From assembly GCF_001941625.1 (NCBI RefSeq), contig NZ_CP016076.1, forward strand, positions 1,426,001 through 1,490,000: DNA of 64,000 nucleotides. The letters are read 5' to 3'. The stretch's first letter is position 1. The number at the start of each line of letters is the position of its first letter. Positions 53,572 to 62,483 of the stretch are shown piece by piece. Position numbers and translations under genes: made by a program. Origin of the DNA: Actinoalloteichus fjordicus (GTDB lineage: Bacteria; Actinomycetota; Actinomycetes; Mycobacteriales; Pseudonocardiaceae). The notes below the pieces were generated by a model. It saw nothing but the letters and a program-made list of their open reading frames with translations. It was not told the DNA's origin and did not search any database.

Positions 53572-54131
53572 GTCGCGTCACCCGGATTCGCCTCGGTGGT
53601 GGCGGTCAGCTCTTCGACGATGCGGATGCCCTGGTCCCGGTCCAGCCCGGTGATCTGGAGCGGTCCGGCCGCCGAGGCGGTGGTCACGGTGACGGTCGAG
53701 AGGCCGAGGAGCTGTTGGAGCGGCCCGCGTTCGGTGTCGACGGTCTGGATCCGTGAGGCGGGGGCGACCCGCCACTCCTGGTTCAGCCAGCCGCTCTGCG
53801 TGTAGACGGCGTGCTCGCTGAGCTCCCAGCGGTGCACCCGATACCGCCACGTCGGCATGACGGCGACGTGCAGCACGGCGACCGCACCCGCGACAGCCGA
53901 GGTCAGGTCCAGCGGGATCGGCGGGTCCGTCCACAGGAAGTGGCCGACGAGCAGCGGCGCGATCACGACGATCCAACCGAAGACGCAACGCAGCGTCCAC
54001 CAGATGATCGCCTTGCTGCTGACGCGGTGCTCGGGTGGGCGCAGCCGCACCTCACGCAGCGGTGTCGCGTTCCCGGCGCCCGTCTCTGTCGAAGTCACGG
54101 CCTCACCCTGCCTTATCGCCGCGCGGCTCAC
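53568..54131 (-). CDS. Bacterial PH domain membrane protein, YdbS-like
   Basis: This is a protein of up to 187 residues. Two membrane helices (IIWWTLRCVFGWIVVIAPLLVG and SAVAGAVAVLHVAVM) precede one bPH2 domain (WRYRVHRWELSEHAVYTQSGWLNQEWRVAPASRIQTVDTERGPLQQLLGLSTVTVTTAS). The start is a GTG overlapping the stop of the ANL-like gene; a GTG at 54098 with AGGGTGAGG ahead is an alternative. It ends in an ATGA overlap with the YdbT-like partner, so the two are probably made in fixed ratio. Confidence 0.9.
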   Translation of the reverse strand: MSRAAIRQGEAVTSTETGAGNATPLREVRLRPPEHRVSSKAIIWWTLRCVFGWIVVIAPLLVGHFLWTDPPIPLDLTSAVAGAVAVLHVAVMPTWRYRVHRWELSEHAVYTQSGWLNQEWRVAPASRIQTVDTERGPLQQLLGLSTVTVTTASAAGPLQITGLDRDQGIRIVEELTATTEANPGDAT

Positions 54132-55471
54132 TCATGATCCGTCGAATGAGTGTCGGAGGCGCTGCCGTCGACGAACAGCAGTCCCGTCGCGTCAAGATGC
54201 CCGAGGTCGCCGGTGAACGCCCGGCCCGCCGGGCCGAACGACTGGGCGATGGTGTCCTGCTCGCGCTGCAATTCCCATCCCGCGCCCTCGACGAAGATTC
54301 GTCCGGACTCGCCCGGCGGCAGCAGCGTCCCCTGTTCGTCGCGGATCGTCACCCGGATGTCGCGCGGCGGCCGTCCGACGGTGCCGGGGGCGCGGCGCAG
54401 GTCGGCGGGGGTGGCGATGCTGACCCAGGACAGCTCGGTCGTGCCGTAGAGGTTGTGCAGCACCGGGCCGAACTCGTCCCGGAACCGGGCCGCGAGCTCG
54501 CCGGGCAGCTGCGCCCCGGTGGAGACGACCGCGCGCAGGGCGGGCAGGCCCTCCGGCGGCGGACCGGCCTCGACCAGCCCGTGCAGCATCGAGGGCCGGG
54601 TGAACATCGAGGTGCAGCGATAGCGGCGCAGCGTGGACAGCATCGAGGCGGCGTCGGGCTCGCGCAGCAGGATCAGCGTCGCGCCGAGGACCACGGTCAA
54701 GTGCAGCGCCGACATGCCCCAGGTATGGGAGAGCGGCGCCGCCATGAGGGTCCGCTCGCCCGCCTCCAGCGGGATGCGGCCGAACACCGTCGCGGCGGGC
54801 GTGATGCGTGAGGGTGTTCGGCTCGGGACGGCGGTGGCCAGTCCGTGGCTGGTGGAGGTGAGGACGACGACGTCCTCCGGGTCCTGTCGCCGCGCTCGCG
54901 GTGTCGACGTCGAGTCGATGATCAGCTGCTCGATGGTGATCGCCGAGACCGGTGTCTCCGACCACGCGATGATCGTCGTCAGCGCACGGTCGACGGCCCG
55001 TAGCCTCGGGCGGAACTCATGATCGATGACGACGGTGTCGACCTGCTGGTCATCGAGGAACCGCGCGACCTGGGCCGGGGACAGGGCATCGGTGAGCAGG
55101 AGGATCTTCGCCCCGAGCTTGCTGCCCGCCACCAGTGTCTCGACCAGTGCGCGGTGATTGCCGCACAGCACGCCCAGCCAGGAGCCCTCCCGCACTCCCT
55201 GGCCCGCCAGCCCGTTGGCCAGCCGGGTGGTGCGCTCGCTCAGCTCCGCATAGCTGACGGCGCCGTGCTCGTCGATCACCGCAGGCCGGTCCGGGTGCCG
55301 AACGGCGCCCGTCGCATAGCCGAGCGGCAGACTGGTGTTCCACCGCCACATGGCGGCGAGCATCCGGATCAGTCGATCGGGGCGCATCGGGCGGAGCACT
55401 CCGTTGTCGATCAGAGTGCGGATGCCGCGCAGGCCGGTCCAGACGCTGTTCGGGGTGTCCGACCGGCTCAT
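54128..55471 (-). CDS. Degenerate ANL-superfamily (acyl-CoA ligase-like) protein
   Basis: This is a 447-residue relative of acyl-CoA synthetases. The A5 motif LYGTTELSW and A7-like TGDLGHLDATG are intact, and MAAPLSHTWGM is typical. The phosphate-binding loop reads LTSTSHGLATAVPSR instead of TSGTTGxPK, losing the glycines and lysine. The protein stops right after A7, so the C-terminal lid with the catalytic lysine is absent. It therefore cannot be a normal ligase. It may be a regulatory or binding protein, or be decaying. It is translationally coupled to the YdbS-like gene (GTGA). Confidence 0.82.
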   Translation of the reverse strand: MSRSDTPNSVWTGLRGIRTLIDNGVLRPMRPDRLIRMLAAMWRWNTSLPLGYATGAVRHPDRPAVIDEHGAVSYAELSERTTRLANGLAGQGVREGSWLGVLCGNHRALVETLVAGSKLGAKILLLTDALSPAQVARFLDDQQVDTVVIDHEFRPRLRAVDRALTTIIAWSETPVSAITIEQLIIDSTSTPRARRQDPEDVVVLTSTSHGLATAVPSRTPSRITPAATVFGRIPLEAGERTLMAAPLSHTWGMSALHLTVVLGATLILLREPDAASMLSTLRRYRCTSMFTRPSMLHGLVEAGPPPEGLPALRAVVSTGAQLPGELAARFRDEFGPVLHNLYGTTELSWVSIATPADLRRAPGTVGRPPRDIRVTIRDEQGTLLPPGESGRIFVEGAGWELQREQDTIAQSFGPAGRAFTGDLGHLDATGLLFVDGSASDTHSTDHE

Positions 55472-55502
55472 CGCGGCCGCCCGCCGCCCGCCGGAGCGCT
55501 CG

Positions 55503-56042
55503 TCATCGACTGACCAGACGCTGTTCGAGGATCTGGCCGGGCCAGCCGTGGTGGTCGAAGGTCTCCACCGGCTCGAATCCGCGATCCTGGTAGTACTTGA
55601 TCAGGCGTCCCTCGCCGCCCGCCCAGCAGTCCAGGCGTACGCGGTCGACACCCTGCTCGACGGCGAACTCCCGCGCCAGTTCCAGCAGTCGGCCGCCGAT
55701 GCCTCTGGCGGCCGGGTCACGTCCGGACACGAGAGCGACCACGTAGACCTCGGGCACCGTCGTCGGCGGAACGTAGTCGGGAGCCGGGCCGAGCGCGATG
55801 GCGCCGAGCAGAGTCCCGTCCTGCTCGGCGAGGTGTACTCGGCCGCTGCGTACCCACGTCGTGACGCGGTCTACCGCGCTCTCCCGTGCGGAGAACGGCG
55901 TCGAGCCCCACTGCCCCTCGGAACCGTGTTCGCACAGCCACTTGACGGCGTCGTCCAACAGCGCCAAGAAGCCCGCGATGTCCGCGGTGTCGGCGATCCT
56001 GATAGACCGGACGGGCCGGTCGTCGGTGTCGGTTCCGCTCAT
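55503..56042 (-). CDS. GNAT-family N-acetyltransferase
   Basis: This is a 179-residue protein with the GNAT acetyl-CoA core: VYVVALVSGRDPAARGIGGRLLELAREFAVEQGVDRVRLDCW, containing the R/G-x-x-G-x-G/A loop as RGIGGRL, and KYYQDRGFEPVETF at the end. The substrate is unknown. It starts in an overlap with the stop of the 74-residue gene upstream, and the ANL-like gene follows after 31 bases. Confidence 0.9.
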   Translation of the reverse strand: MSGTDTDDRPVRSIRIADTADIAGFLALLDDAVKWLCEHGSEGQWGSTPFSARESAVDRVTTWVRSGRVHLAEQDGTLLGAIALGPAPDYVPPTTVPEVYVVALVSGRDPAARGIGGRLLELAREFAVEQGVDRVRLDCWAGGEGRLIKYYQDRGFEPVETFDHHGWPGQILEQRLVSR

Positions 56043-56263
56043 TCCCTAGAGGCTACGGACGCGGTGACCACCGCGTCACGCAACGCGGCTCTGAGCCTGC
56101 CGACCTCTAACGGCGCCAGAACCGCCGTCTCGCCGGGGGGCGCCACGATGACGATCTGGCCGTCATTGACGAAAACGGTCAGATCCCGCTTTCTGCCCGC
56201 CACATCTCGGCAGTTCACCGACCATTGGTTGCGGACCACCACGACCCCACATTCCGCCGTCAC
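56039..56263 (-). CDS. Small conserved-looking protein (74 aa)
   Basis: A GTG start encodes 74 residues with a compact alternating pattern (GVVVVRNQWSVNCRDVAG, LTVFVNDGQIVIVAPPGETAVL) and a C-terminal helix (EVGRLRAALRDAVVTAS). It looks like a small beta domain. It overlaps the GNAT gene by four bases, which supports it being real. I do not recognise a family. Confidence 0.65.
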   Translation of the reverse strand: MTAECGVVVVRNQWSVNCRDVAGRKRDLTVFVNDGQIVIVAPPGETAVLAPLEVGRLRAALRDAVVTASVASRE

Positions 56264-56889
56264 CGGCTATGTCTTCGCTGTTGTGCCTTCGCAGGCTCTC
56301 CCGAGGGAGACTCCACGAGCCCGATCCTGTGACGACAGTTGCTCGGGGCGCTGTCGACCTTCTCATTGAGTCGACGCACCGAACAGCGATGCCAGGCGTC
56401 GGTTGTGACGTATGACTCACTCGTTTTCGCGTATTCGTCGCCTGACGGCGGCCCGAATGTTTGCTCTGTGTGAGTTTTTCCGCCACGGAAGTGGCAAGGC
56501 TCGTCGACTGATGATCTCTGGGCGGCTGGCTCGACCTTCGGGGTCGCGGGAGCGGCGGCGCACCGGACCGACCGGAGTCGGGCCGCCCATGCCCTCTCCC
56601 GCCTGCACCGGACGACCTGCCTGCGCAGGCGGACGAGGTCGCGGGACGTCGTCACAGGCGTGTCGTCTTCCGTCGTCGACCGCCTGCGCCCTGCACGGAG
56701 GTCACCGGGTGGGGTCGGTGGCGATCGTCGATCCGGTCGGGCCTCGGGACGCCCCGATCGGATCAAGCGAAATCACCCGAGCGGGGGACGGTAGCGAGGC
56801 CGTCCCTCGGGGTGATCCGCCATTTCCGCCGCGTGACCGCCGACGTCGCGCTCCCTGCCCCCGGCGCGGGTAGGGCTACCGTCTCGCCC
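56264..56889. other. Intergenic region
   Basis: These 626 bases show no supported gene. The last 15 bases hold a TACCGT hexamer (56877-56882), the probable -10 box of the transporter gene. Confidence 0.5.
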
Positions 56890-57807
56890 GTGGGCGAGCT
56901 GACGAACGGAACACCGACGGCGGGGGCATCGGGCGGTTCGGGATCTCCGGCGGGCGGCAGGCCCGCCGCCCTGCTGCTGGTGATGACCGGTGGCTTCTCC
57001 GTCCAGTTCGGCGCGGCGGTGGCCGTCTCGCTGTTCGTCCTTCTCGGCCCGGTGGGCACGGTGGCGCTCCGACTGACGCTGGCCGCCCTGGTCCTGTTGG
57101 CGATCACCCGACCGAGACTTCGGGGTCGCACCCGAGGTGACCTGATCTCGGTCGTCGGACTGGGCCTCGCCCTCGCCACGATGAACATCGGCATCTACGA
57201 GGCCATGGCGCGGATGCCGCTCGGCCCGGCCGTCACGCTGGAGTTCCTCGGCCCGCTCGGTCTCGCGGTCGTGCTCTCGCGGCGTCTCCGCGACGTGGCC
57301 TGGGTGCTGCTGGCGGGTGCGGGCGTCATCCTGCTGAGCAGCGGCGGCTTCGACCGACTCGATCCGGTCGGCGTCCTCTTCTCGCTCGGGGCAGGCGCGG
57401 GCTGGGCGTGCTACATCCTGCTGAGCGCGCAGGCGGGCCGACGATTCCCCGGTGTGCAGGGGTTGGCACTGGCCATGTGCGTCGCCGCGGTGATCGCACT
57501 GCCGCTGGGCATCGCCTCGGCGGGGACGGCGCTGTTCGTCCCGTCGACCTTGGCCGTCGCACTCGCCGTCGCGCTGCTGTCCTCCGTGCTGCCGTACTCG
57601 GTGGAGATGCACGCGCTGCGCCGAATCCCGGCGCGCGTCTTCGGCGTCTTGATGAGCCTCGGGCCCGCGATGGCGGCGCTGGCCGGCTTCCTCGTGCTGG
57701 GCCAGCGGCTCTCGATCCTGGAAGTGGTGGCCATCGGCCTGGTCATCGTGGCCAGCGGCGGCGCGACGTTCTTCTCCCGACCGCAGGCCGAGCCCTCGCC
57801 CACCTGA
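56890..57807 (+). CDS. EamA/RhtA-family transporter
   Basis: This is a 305-residue membrane protein with ten predicted helices in two EamA repeats, similar to RhtA threonine/homoserine exporters (for example TMNIGIYEAMARMPLGPAVTLEFLGPLGLAV and the C-terminal counterpart with VEMHALRRIPARVFGVLMSLGPAMAAL). The GTG at 56890 lies seven bases after TACCGT; a longer in-frame start at 56812 is not favoured. It is followed after 183 bases by malQ, with no clear link. Confidence 0.88.
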   Translation: MGELTNGTPTAGASGGSGSPAGGRPAALLLVMTGGFSVQFGAAVAVSLFVLLGPVGTVALRLTLAALVLLAITRPRLRGRTRGDLISVVGLGLALATMNIGIYEAMARMPLGPAVTLEFLGPLGLAVVLSRRLRDVAWVLLAGAGVILLSSGGFDRLDPVGVLFSLGAGAGWACYILLSAQAGRRFPGVQGLALAMCVAAVIALPLGIASAGTALFVPSTLAVALAVALLSSVLPYSVEMHALRRIPARVFGVLMSLGPAMAALAGFLVLGQRLSILEVVAIGLVIVASGGATFFSRPQAEPSPT

Positions 57808-57990
57808 GCCGCAGCGGTGCCGGGCCCCTCCGCGGGAACATCCTCGCATGGAGTGGTTCCACACCGATGAGCTTGTGGGCTCCGGACCTGGTGGGCGACG
57901 ATCAAGAAGACGGCCCGGCGATCGTGCGGGCAGGCGGGACGACTCGCCCGTGTCGGGTCGAGCGGCGGAAGCGGAATCGGTGGTGCACGG

Positions 57991-60021
57991 GTGAACGAGG
58001 AACTGGCCGCCTTGGCCGAGGAACACGGCGTCGCCACCTGGTACGAGGACTGGCGGCACCAGCGCATCGACGTCCCCACCGAGGTGGTCGTCGCGGTGCT
58101 CGGCAGGCTCGGGGTGGATGCGAGCACCCCGGTCGCGGTGCGTGCCGCACTCGCGGCGGCGGCCGAGCGGCGCTCCCGGATGCCCGCCACCATCGTGCTG
58201 CGACAGGGCGAGTCGGCTGGACTCACCGGCCCCGCCGTGATCGAGCTCGAGGACGGCGGGGCCAGGGCGGTCGTCGATCGACTGCCCACGGACCTGCCGA
58301 TCGGCTGGCACCGGCTGCGCACCGGGGACGAACTCACCACGCTGGTCGTCGCGCCCCGCTCGGTTCCGCAGGTGCCGCGCGCGTGGGGCTGGATGGTCCA
58401 GCTCTACGCCCTGCACTCCGCCGAGTCCTGGGGCATCGGCGACTACGGCGACCTGCGGGAGCTGTTGGGCCGGTCCGCGACCGAGCTGGGCGCCGACGTG
58501 GTGCTGCTCAACCCGCTGCACGCCCCCGCGCTGACCACGCCCGTCCAGGCCTCGCCCTATTCGCCGTCGAGCAGGCGCTTCGCCAACCCGCTCTACCTGC
58601 GGATCGCCGAACTGCCCGAGTACCAGGCTGCCGGGCAGGGGCTACGCGAGGTGATCGACGCACTCGCGATCCCGGCGGGCGGCGAGCGCATCGACTACGA
58701 CGCAGTCTGGCAGGCCAAACAGGCCGCCTTGGAGCTGCTGTGGCCATCGGCCGCGCCGCTCGACCTCACCGAGCAGCCCGCGCTCCGGGACTTCGCCACC
58801 TTCGCGGCACTGGCGGAACGACACGGCGCCGACTGGCGCGACTGGCCCGCCGACCTACGCGATCCTCGCTCGCCCGCCGTCGACGACGCACGGCGTGCAC
58901 TGGCCGACCGAGTGGGCTTTCACGCCTGGTTGCAGCGTTGCTGCGTCGATCAGCTCGACGCGGCCCATCGGGCGGGCCGGGACGCGGGGATGCGGGTGGG
59001 CGTGATCGCCGACCTCGCCGTCGGCGTCACGCCGGACGGGGCGGATTCCTGGGCGCTCCAAGACGTGCTCGCCACCGAGGTCTCGGTCGGCGCTCCGCCG
59101 GACGACTTCAATCAACAGGGACAGCGGTGGGGACTGCCGCCGTGGCGTCCGGACCGGCTGGCGGAACAGGGCTACGCCCCCTACCGCGACATGCTGCGCG
59201 CCGTGCTGAGTCGGGCCGACGGCATCCGCATCGATCACGTCCTCGGGCTCTGGCGACTGTGGTGGGTCCCGCCGGGCGAGACCGCTGATCGGGGGACCTA
59301 CGTCCGCTACGACGCCGACGCGATGCTGGGCATCCTCGCCCTGGAGGCCACCCGCGCGGGTGCGGTGGTGATCGGCGAGGACCTCGGCACCGTCCCCGAC
59401 GGCGTCACCGAGGCCCTGCACGAGCGCGAGATCCTGTCCTCCTCGGTGCTGTGGTTCCAACGAGCGGATGAGGACGATCCCGACCTGCCGACCGGAACGC
59501 TGCTCCCGGTGAACCGTTGGGGCGAGTTCGCCGCTGCCAGCGTCTCCACCCACGATCTCCCGACGGCGGCGGGCTTCCTGCGGGGGGAGCACGTGCGGGT
59601 GCGGGCCGAACTCGGGGTCCTCACCTCCGATGTCGAGACCGAGCGCGTCCGGGCTGCCGCCGAACGGGCCGAGTTCGTGGCCTATCTGACCGACGAGGGC
59701 GTGCTGCCCGCGCGTGGCTCGGTCTCGACCGGGGCGGGCCTCGGTTCGGCCGGAGCGCCCGGCGAGGGCCTGCGCGACGATGAGCGGAGCGAGGCGGAGA
59801 TCATCCTGGCGATGCATGCCCTGCTCGCCAGGACACCGGCCAGGCTGCTGCTCGCCGCGCCGTATGACCTGATCGGCGAGCCGAGGCAGCCGAACCTGCC
59901 GGGCACGGTCGACGAGTACCCGAACTGGCGCCTGCCGCTGCCGGTGACGATCGAGGAACTGCTGGCCGATCCCAGGGTCCGCGCCGCCGCCACGCTCCTG
60001 CGTCGCGACCGGCCGGGCTGA
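57991..60021 (+). CDS. malQ: 4-alpha-glucanotransferase (amylomaltase)
   Basis: This is a 676-residue GH77 enzyme that transfers glucan chains between maltooligosaccharides and releases glucose. It has the actinobacterial N-terminal extension (about 1-130), then [31 protein letters not shown], the nucleophile region [15 protein letters not shown], the acid/base region [10 protein letters not shown], and [11 protein letters not shown]. The C-terminal part [14 protein letters not shown] is also typical. The TGA stop is at the same time the left target duplication of the inverted-repeat element at 60022. Confidence 0.95.
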   Translation: MNEELAALAEEHGVATWYEDWRHQRIDVPTEVVVAVLGRLGVDASTPVAVRAALAAAAERRSRMPATIVLRQGESAGLTGPAVIELEDGGARAVVDRLPTDLPIGWHRLRTGDELTTLVVAPRSVPQVPRAWGWMVQLYALHSAESWGIGDYGDLRELLGRSATELGADVVLLNPLHAPALTTPVQASPYSPSSRRFANPLYLRIAELPEYQAAGQGLREVIDALAIPAGGERIDYDAVWQAKQAALELLWPSAAPLDLTEQPALRDFATFAALAERHGADWRDWPADLRDPRSPAVDDARRALADRVGFHAWLQRCCVDQLDAAHRAGRDAGMRVGVIADLAVGVTPDGADSWALQDVLATEVSVGAPPDDFNQQGQRWGLPPWRPDRLAEQGYAPYRDMLRAVLSRADGIRIDHVLGLWRLWWVPPGETADRGTYVRYDADAMLGILALEATRAGAVVIGEDLGTVPDGVTEALHEREILSSSVLWFQRADEDDPDLPTGTLLPVNRWGEFAAASVSTHDLPTAAGFLRGEHVRVRAELGVLTSDVETERVRAAAERAEFVAYLTDEGVLPARGSVSTGAGLGSAGAPGEGLRDDERSEAEIILAMHALLARTPARLLLAAPYDLIGEPRQPNLPGTVDEYPNWRLPLPVTIEELLADPRVRAAATLLRRDRPG

Positions 60022-60182
60022 GAGCCTGTCTTCAATCCCCACTTTCGGAGTTGCGCGGGGCCGGCGCGGCGATCTGCGGCGTTGTCGTCAGTCGACACTC
60101 CGTTATGTCTCTTTCCTCCGCCTGGCAGCTCAGCCACGCTGATCCCCGCTCACGACTCCAGGGGGATCAAAGACAGGCTCTG
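60022..60182 (+). mobile_element. Small inverted-repeat (MITE-like) element, long form
   Basis: The ends are GAGCCTGTCTTCAATCCCC and GGGGGATCAAAGACAGGCTC, near-perfect inverted repeats. A TGA direct repeat flanks the 161-bp unit (60019-60021 and 60183-60185), the left copy being the malQ stop codon. The body is the reverse complement of the element at 28244-28355 plus an extra block of about 48 bases. There is no coding capacity, so it must be moved by an enzyme encoded elsewhere (IS5-type transposases use TNA targets). Confidence 0.92.
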
Positions 60183-60242
60183 AGAACGGGCGTTCGCCCG
60201 CGCGACGAGGCTGGCTCCCGATGTCCCGATCGGGCGCTTCTG

Positions 60243-60440
60243 GCGGGGTGCTGCCTGCGGTCGCCAGTCCGGGTCGACGGCGCGGTGCGCTCGCTCACCG
60301 ATCCGCCCAAGCTGGAGAAGCAGGAGAAGCGCGACATCGAGGTCGTGATCGACCGGCTCGCCGTGACGGCCTCGGCGAAGCAGCGGCTGATGGACTCGGT
60401 CGAGACGGCACTGCGGCCGGCCGGGGCACCGGCCCGTGTC
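60243..60440 (+). pseudogene. UvrA gene fragment
   Basis: In one frame the plus strand reads [20 protein letters not shown], then [11 protein letters not shown] and [11 protein letters not shown], which matches the internal UvrA segment with PPKLDKQ-KH-IEVVVDR and RL-SVETAL. No ATPase motif, zinc finger or start is present, so it is a remnant of a UvrA or UvrA-like drug-resistance gene. It begins about 60 bases after the inverted-repeat element, so the insertion or an associated deletion may have removed the rest. Confidence 0.8.
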
Positions 60441-60508
60441 GGCAAAGACACAGGTGACAGCGGCTTTCTCGGTGGTATTCCCGCCGTCGGGAAAGCAGGC
60501 TGGGTGCC

Positions 60509-61645
60509 ATGCCGATGCGTGACCGGGGACTGGCCTTGATCGTGGCCCTGCTGTGGGGGCTCAACTTCCTCGCCATCCGCTACGGCCTTGATCACTTCCC
60601 GCCGCTGTTCTTCGGCGGGCTGCGCTTCGCGGTGCTGGCGGTGCCGACGATGCTGTTCGTCCGTAGGCCGGGGGTTCGCTGGTACTGGCTGGTCGGGTAC
60701 GGGCTCGGCTTCGGCACCGTGCAGTTCGCCTTCCTGTTCATCGGCATGGACGTCGGGATGCCGACGGGGCTGGCGTCCCTGGTGCTTCAGGCGTCGGCCC
60801 CGTTCACCGTCCTGCTCGGCGGCCTGCTGTTGCGGGAGCGGATCACCGCTCGCCAGGTCGGCGGCATCCTGCTCGCCGTCGCCGGGATGGCGGTGATCGG
60901 CTGGCAGCGGGCGCAGTTCGCCGCCCTGCTGCCCGTGCTGCTGACCCTCTGCGGTGCACTGGGCTGGGCGTTCGGCAATCTGTGCAGCAGGCAGGCCCGC
61001 CCGGAGAGCCCGCTGCGGCTGACCCTCTGGATGTCGGTGGTGCCGCCGATTCCGATGTTCACGCTGTCGCTGCTGTTCGAGGGCCCGACCGCGGGCTGGG
61101 ACGCCCTGCGCACCGTCGGCGAGCCCGGCGGGCTGCTCGCGCTGGCGGGCCTGGCCTACGTCGTGGGACTGGCGACGGTGGTGGGCACCGGGATCTGGAC
61201 GACCCTGATGAGCAGACATCCCGCCGGGGTGGTCGCGCCCTTCTCGCTGCTGGTGCCGGTGGTGGGGATCGCCACGGCCTGGCTGGTCCTGCGGGAGGTC
61301 CCCACGACGGTGGAGCTGATCGCCGGAGTGGTCGTGGTGGTCGGCGTGCTGCTCGGCATACCGCCCGCGCCTCGGGCCGCCGGGGGAGCGGGGACGGGTG
61401 CGACGGCAGCGGAGGGAGTCGGCGCGGGAGCGGCCGCCGGGCGGGAGGCTCGCCCGGTCGCCGCGACGTCGACGCCGGAAGAGGTCCTCGCGCCGACGCC
61501 TGCCCCTGCCGTTGGTGCCCCCGCCGTTGGTGCCCCGGCCGCTGGTGCCCCGGCCGCGCAGGCCGTGTCGGTGGTGGAGCCGTCCGAGCCCGCCGCCTCG
61601 GCGGAGCTGCCGAGTCCGCCCGCCTCGTCTGCCGCGTCGAGCTGA
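60509..61645 (+). CDS. EamA-family transporter with Ala/Pro-rich tail
   Basis: This is a 378-residue protein. The first 290 residues carry ten helices and the EamA N-terminus [32 protein letters not shown]; this subgroup includes YedA and O-acetylserine/cysteine exporter-like proteins. The last 85 residues are a soluble Ala/Pro/Val tail with a 15-bp repeat (VGAPA units around 61510-61560), which is not part of the transporter fold. The start ATG is at 60509; an ATG two codons later is possible. Confidence 0.88.
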   Translation: MPMRDRGLALIVALLWGLNFLAIRYGLDHFPPLFFGGLRFAVLAVPTMLFVRRPGVRWYWLVGYGLGFGTVQFAFLFIGMDVGMPTGLASLVLQASAPFTVLLGGLLLRERITARQVGGILLAVAGMAVIGWQRAQFAALLPVLLTLCGALGWAFGNLCSRQARPESPLRLTLWMSVVPPIPMFTLSLLFEGPTAGWDALRTVGEPGGLLALAGLAYVVGLATVVGTGIWTTLMSRHPAGVVAPFSLLVPVVGIATAWLVLREVPTTVELIAGVVVVVGVLLGIPPAPRAAGGAGTGATAAEGVGAGAAAGREARPVAATSTPEEVLAPTPAPAVGAPAVGAPAAGAPAAQAVSVVEPSEPAASAELPSPPASSAASS

Positions 61646-61669
61646 GCGGGGTTCTGCGGCGCCGTCGCG

Positions 61670-62170
61670 TCAGCGCAGGTCGTGAACCATGACCACCCTC
61701 GGGGCCACCGTGATCCCCGCTTCGATCTCCAGCTGCCGTTGGGCGGCGAGTTCGGGGCCGTGGTCGCGCTCGGCGAGCACGCGGAAGCCGCGATGCGCGT
61801 ACCAGGGCGCGTTGAACGCCAGGTCGGCGAAGGTGGTGAGGCTGACCCGGTCGAAGCCGCGCCGTCGAGCCCGGTCGACCGTGGCCCGGAGCAGCGAGCC
61901 GCCGATCCCGCGTCGGCCGTAGGCGGGATGCACGGCCAGCTCCGCGAGATGCCAGTCGCCGTCGAGCACGGTCGTTGCGGCGAAGCCGACCGGCCCGGCC
62001 GACGGCAGGTCGGCCACCAGGACGTCGTCGGCCTCGGCGATGGTCGCCGCCGGATCGTCCTCGGGCAGGACGATGCCGTGTTCGGCGAACAGCCGGCCCG
62101 CCGCCGTGCTGACCGCGACCAGCATGGGCACGTCGCTCGCCAGCATCGGTCGCACGATCTCGTCGCTCAC
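61670..62170 (-). CDS. GNAT-family N-acetyltransferase
   Basis: This is a 166-residue protein from the GTG at 62170 (VSDEIVRPMLASDVP). The acetyl-CoA motif is LAELAVHPAYGRRGIGGSLLRATVDRARRRGFDRVSLTTF, followed by APWYAHRGFRVL. The open frame upstream of this start has no similarity. It is convergent with the transporter gene, with only 24 bases between the stops. The substrate is unknown. Confidence 0.9.
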   Translation of the reverse strand: MSDEIVRPMLASDVPMLVAVSTAAGRLFAEHGIVLPEDDPAATIAEADDVLVADLPSAGPVGFAATTVLDGDWHLAELAVHPAYGRRGIGGSLLRATVDRARRRGFDRVSLTTFADLAFNAPWYAHRGFRVLAERDHGPELAAQRQLEIEAGITVAPRVVMVHDLR

Positions 62171-62483
62171 TGCGCGGCTCCGTCCGGTGTGGTTCCGACG
62201 GATGCGATGCCGTGCCGGGTGCCGCCCCGACATCGTCGTGGCCGAGGGGAGACGGGAGTGCGGTCCGGGCAGGCGGCCCGTTGCGGGCTGAGGATCACGC
62301 GGTGAGTGTGGGAGCACCGCCGTGCGACGGCAACCGCTTTTTTCATCGAGACGAGAACGCCTCGTGTCCTGCGGCGCTGTCACGTGATCATGGTGACGTG
62401 GTAATAACGGGGTGTGACCATCGGTGAGGCCCCGCCCCTGGGTATGAGGGGTCATCGCATTCTGGACCGGACTGGGGCTGCGG
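62171..62483. other. Intergenic region between divergent genes
   Basis: These 313 bases hold the promoters of the GNAT and TPR genes. There is an AT-richer patch at 62330-62410; no clear boxes can be chosen. Confidence 0.45.
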
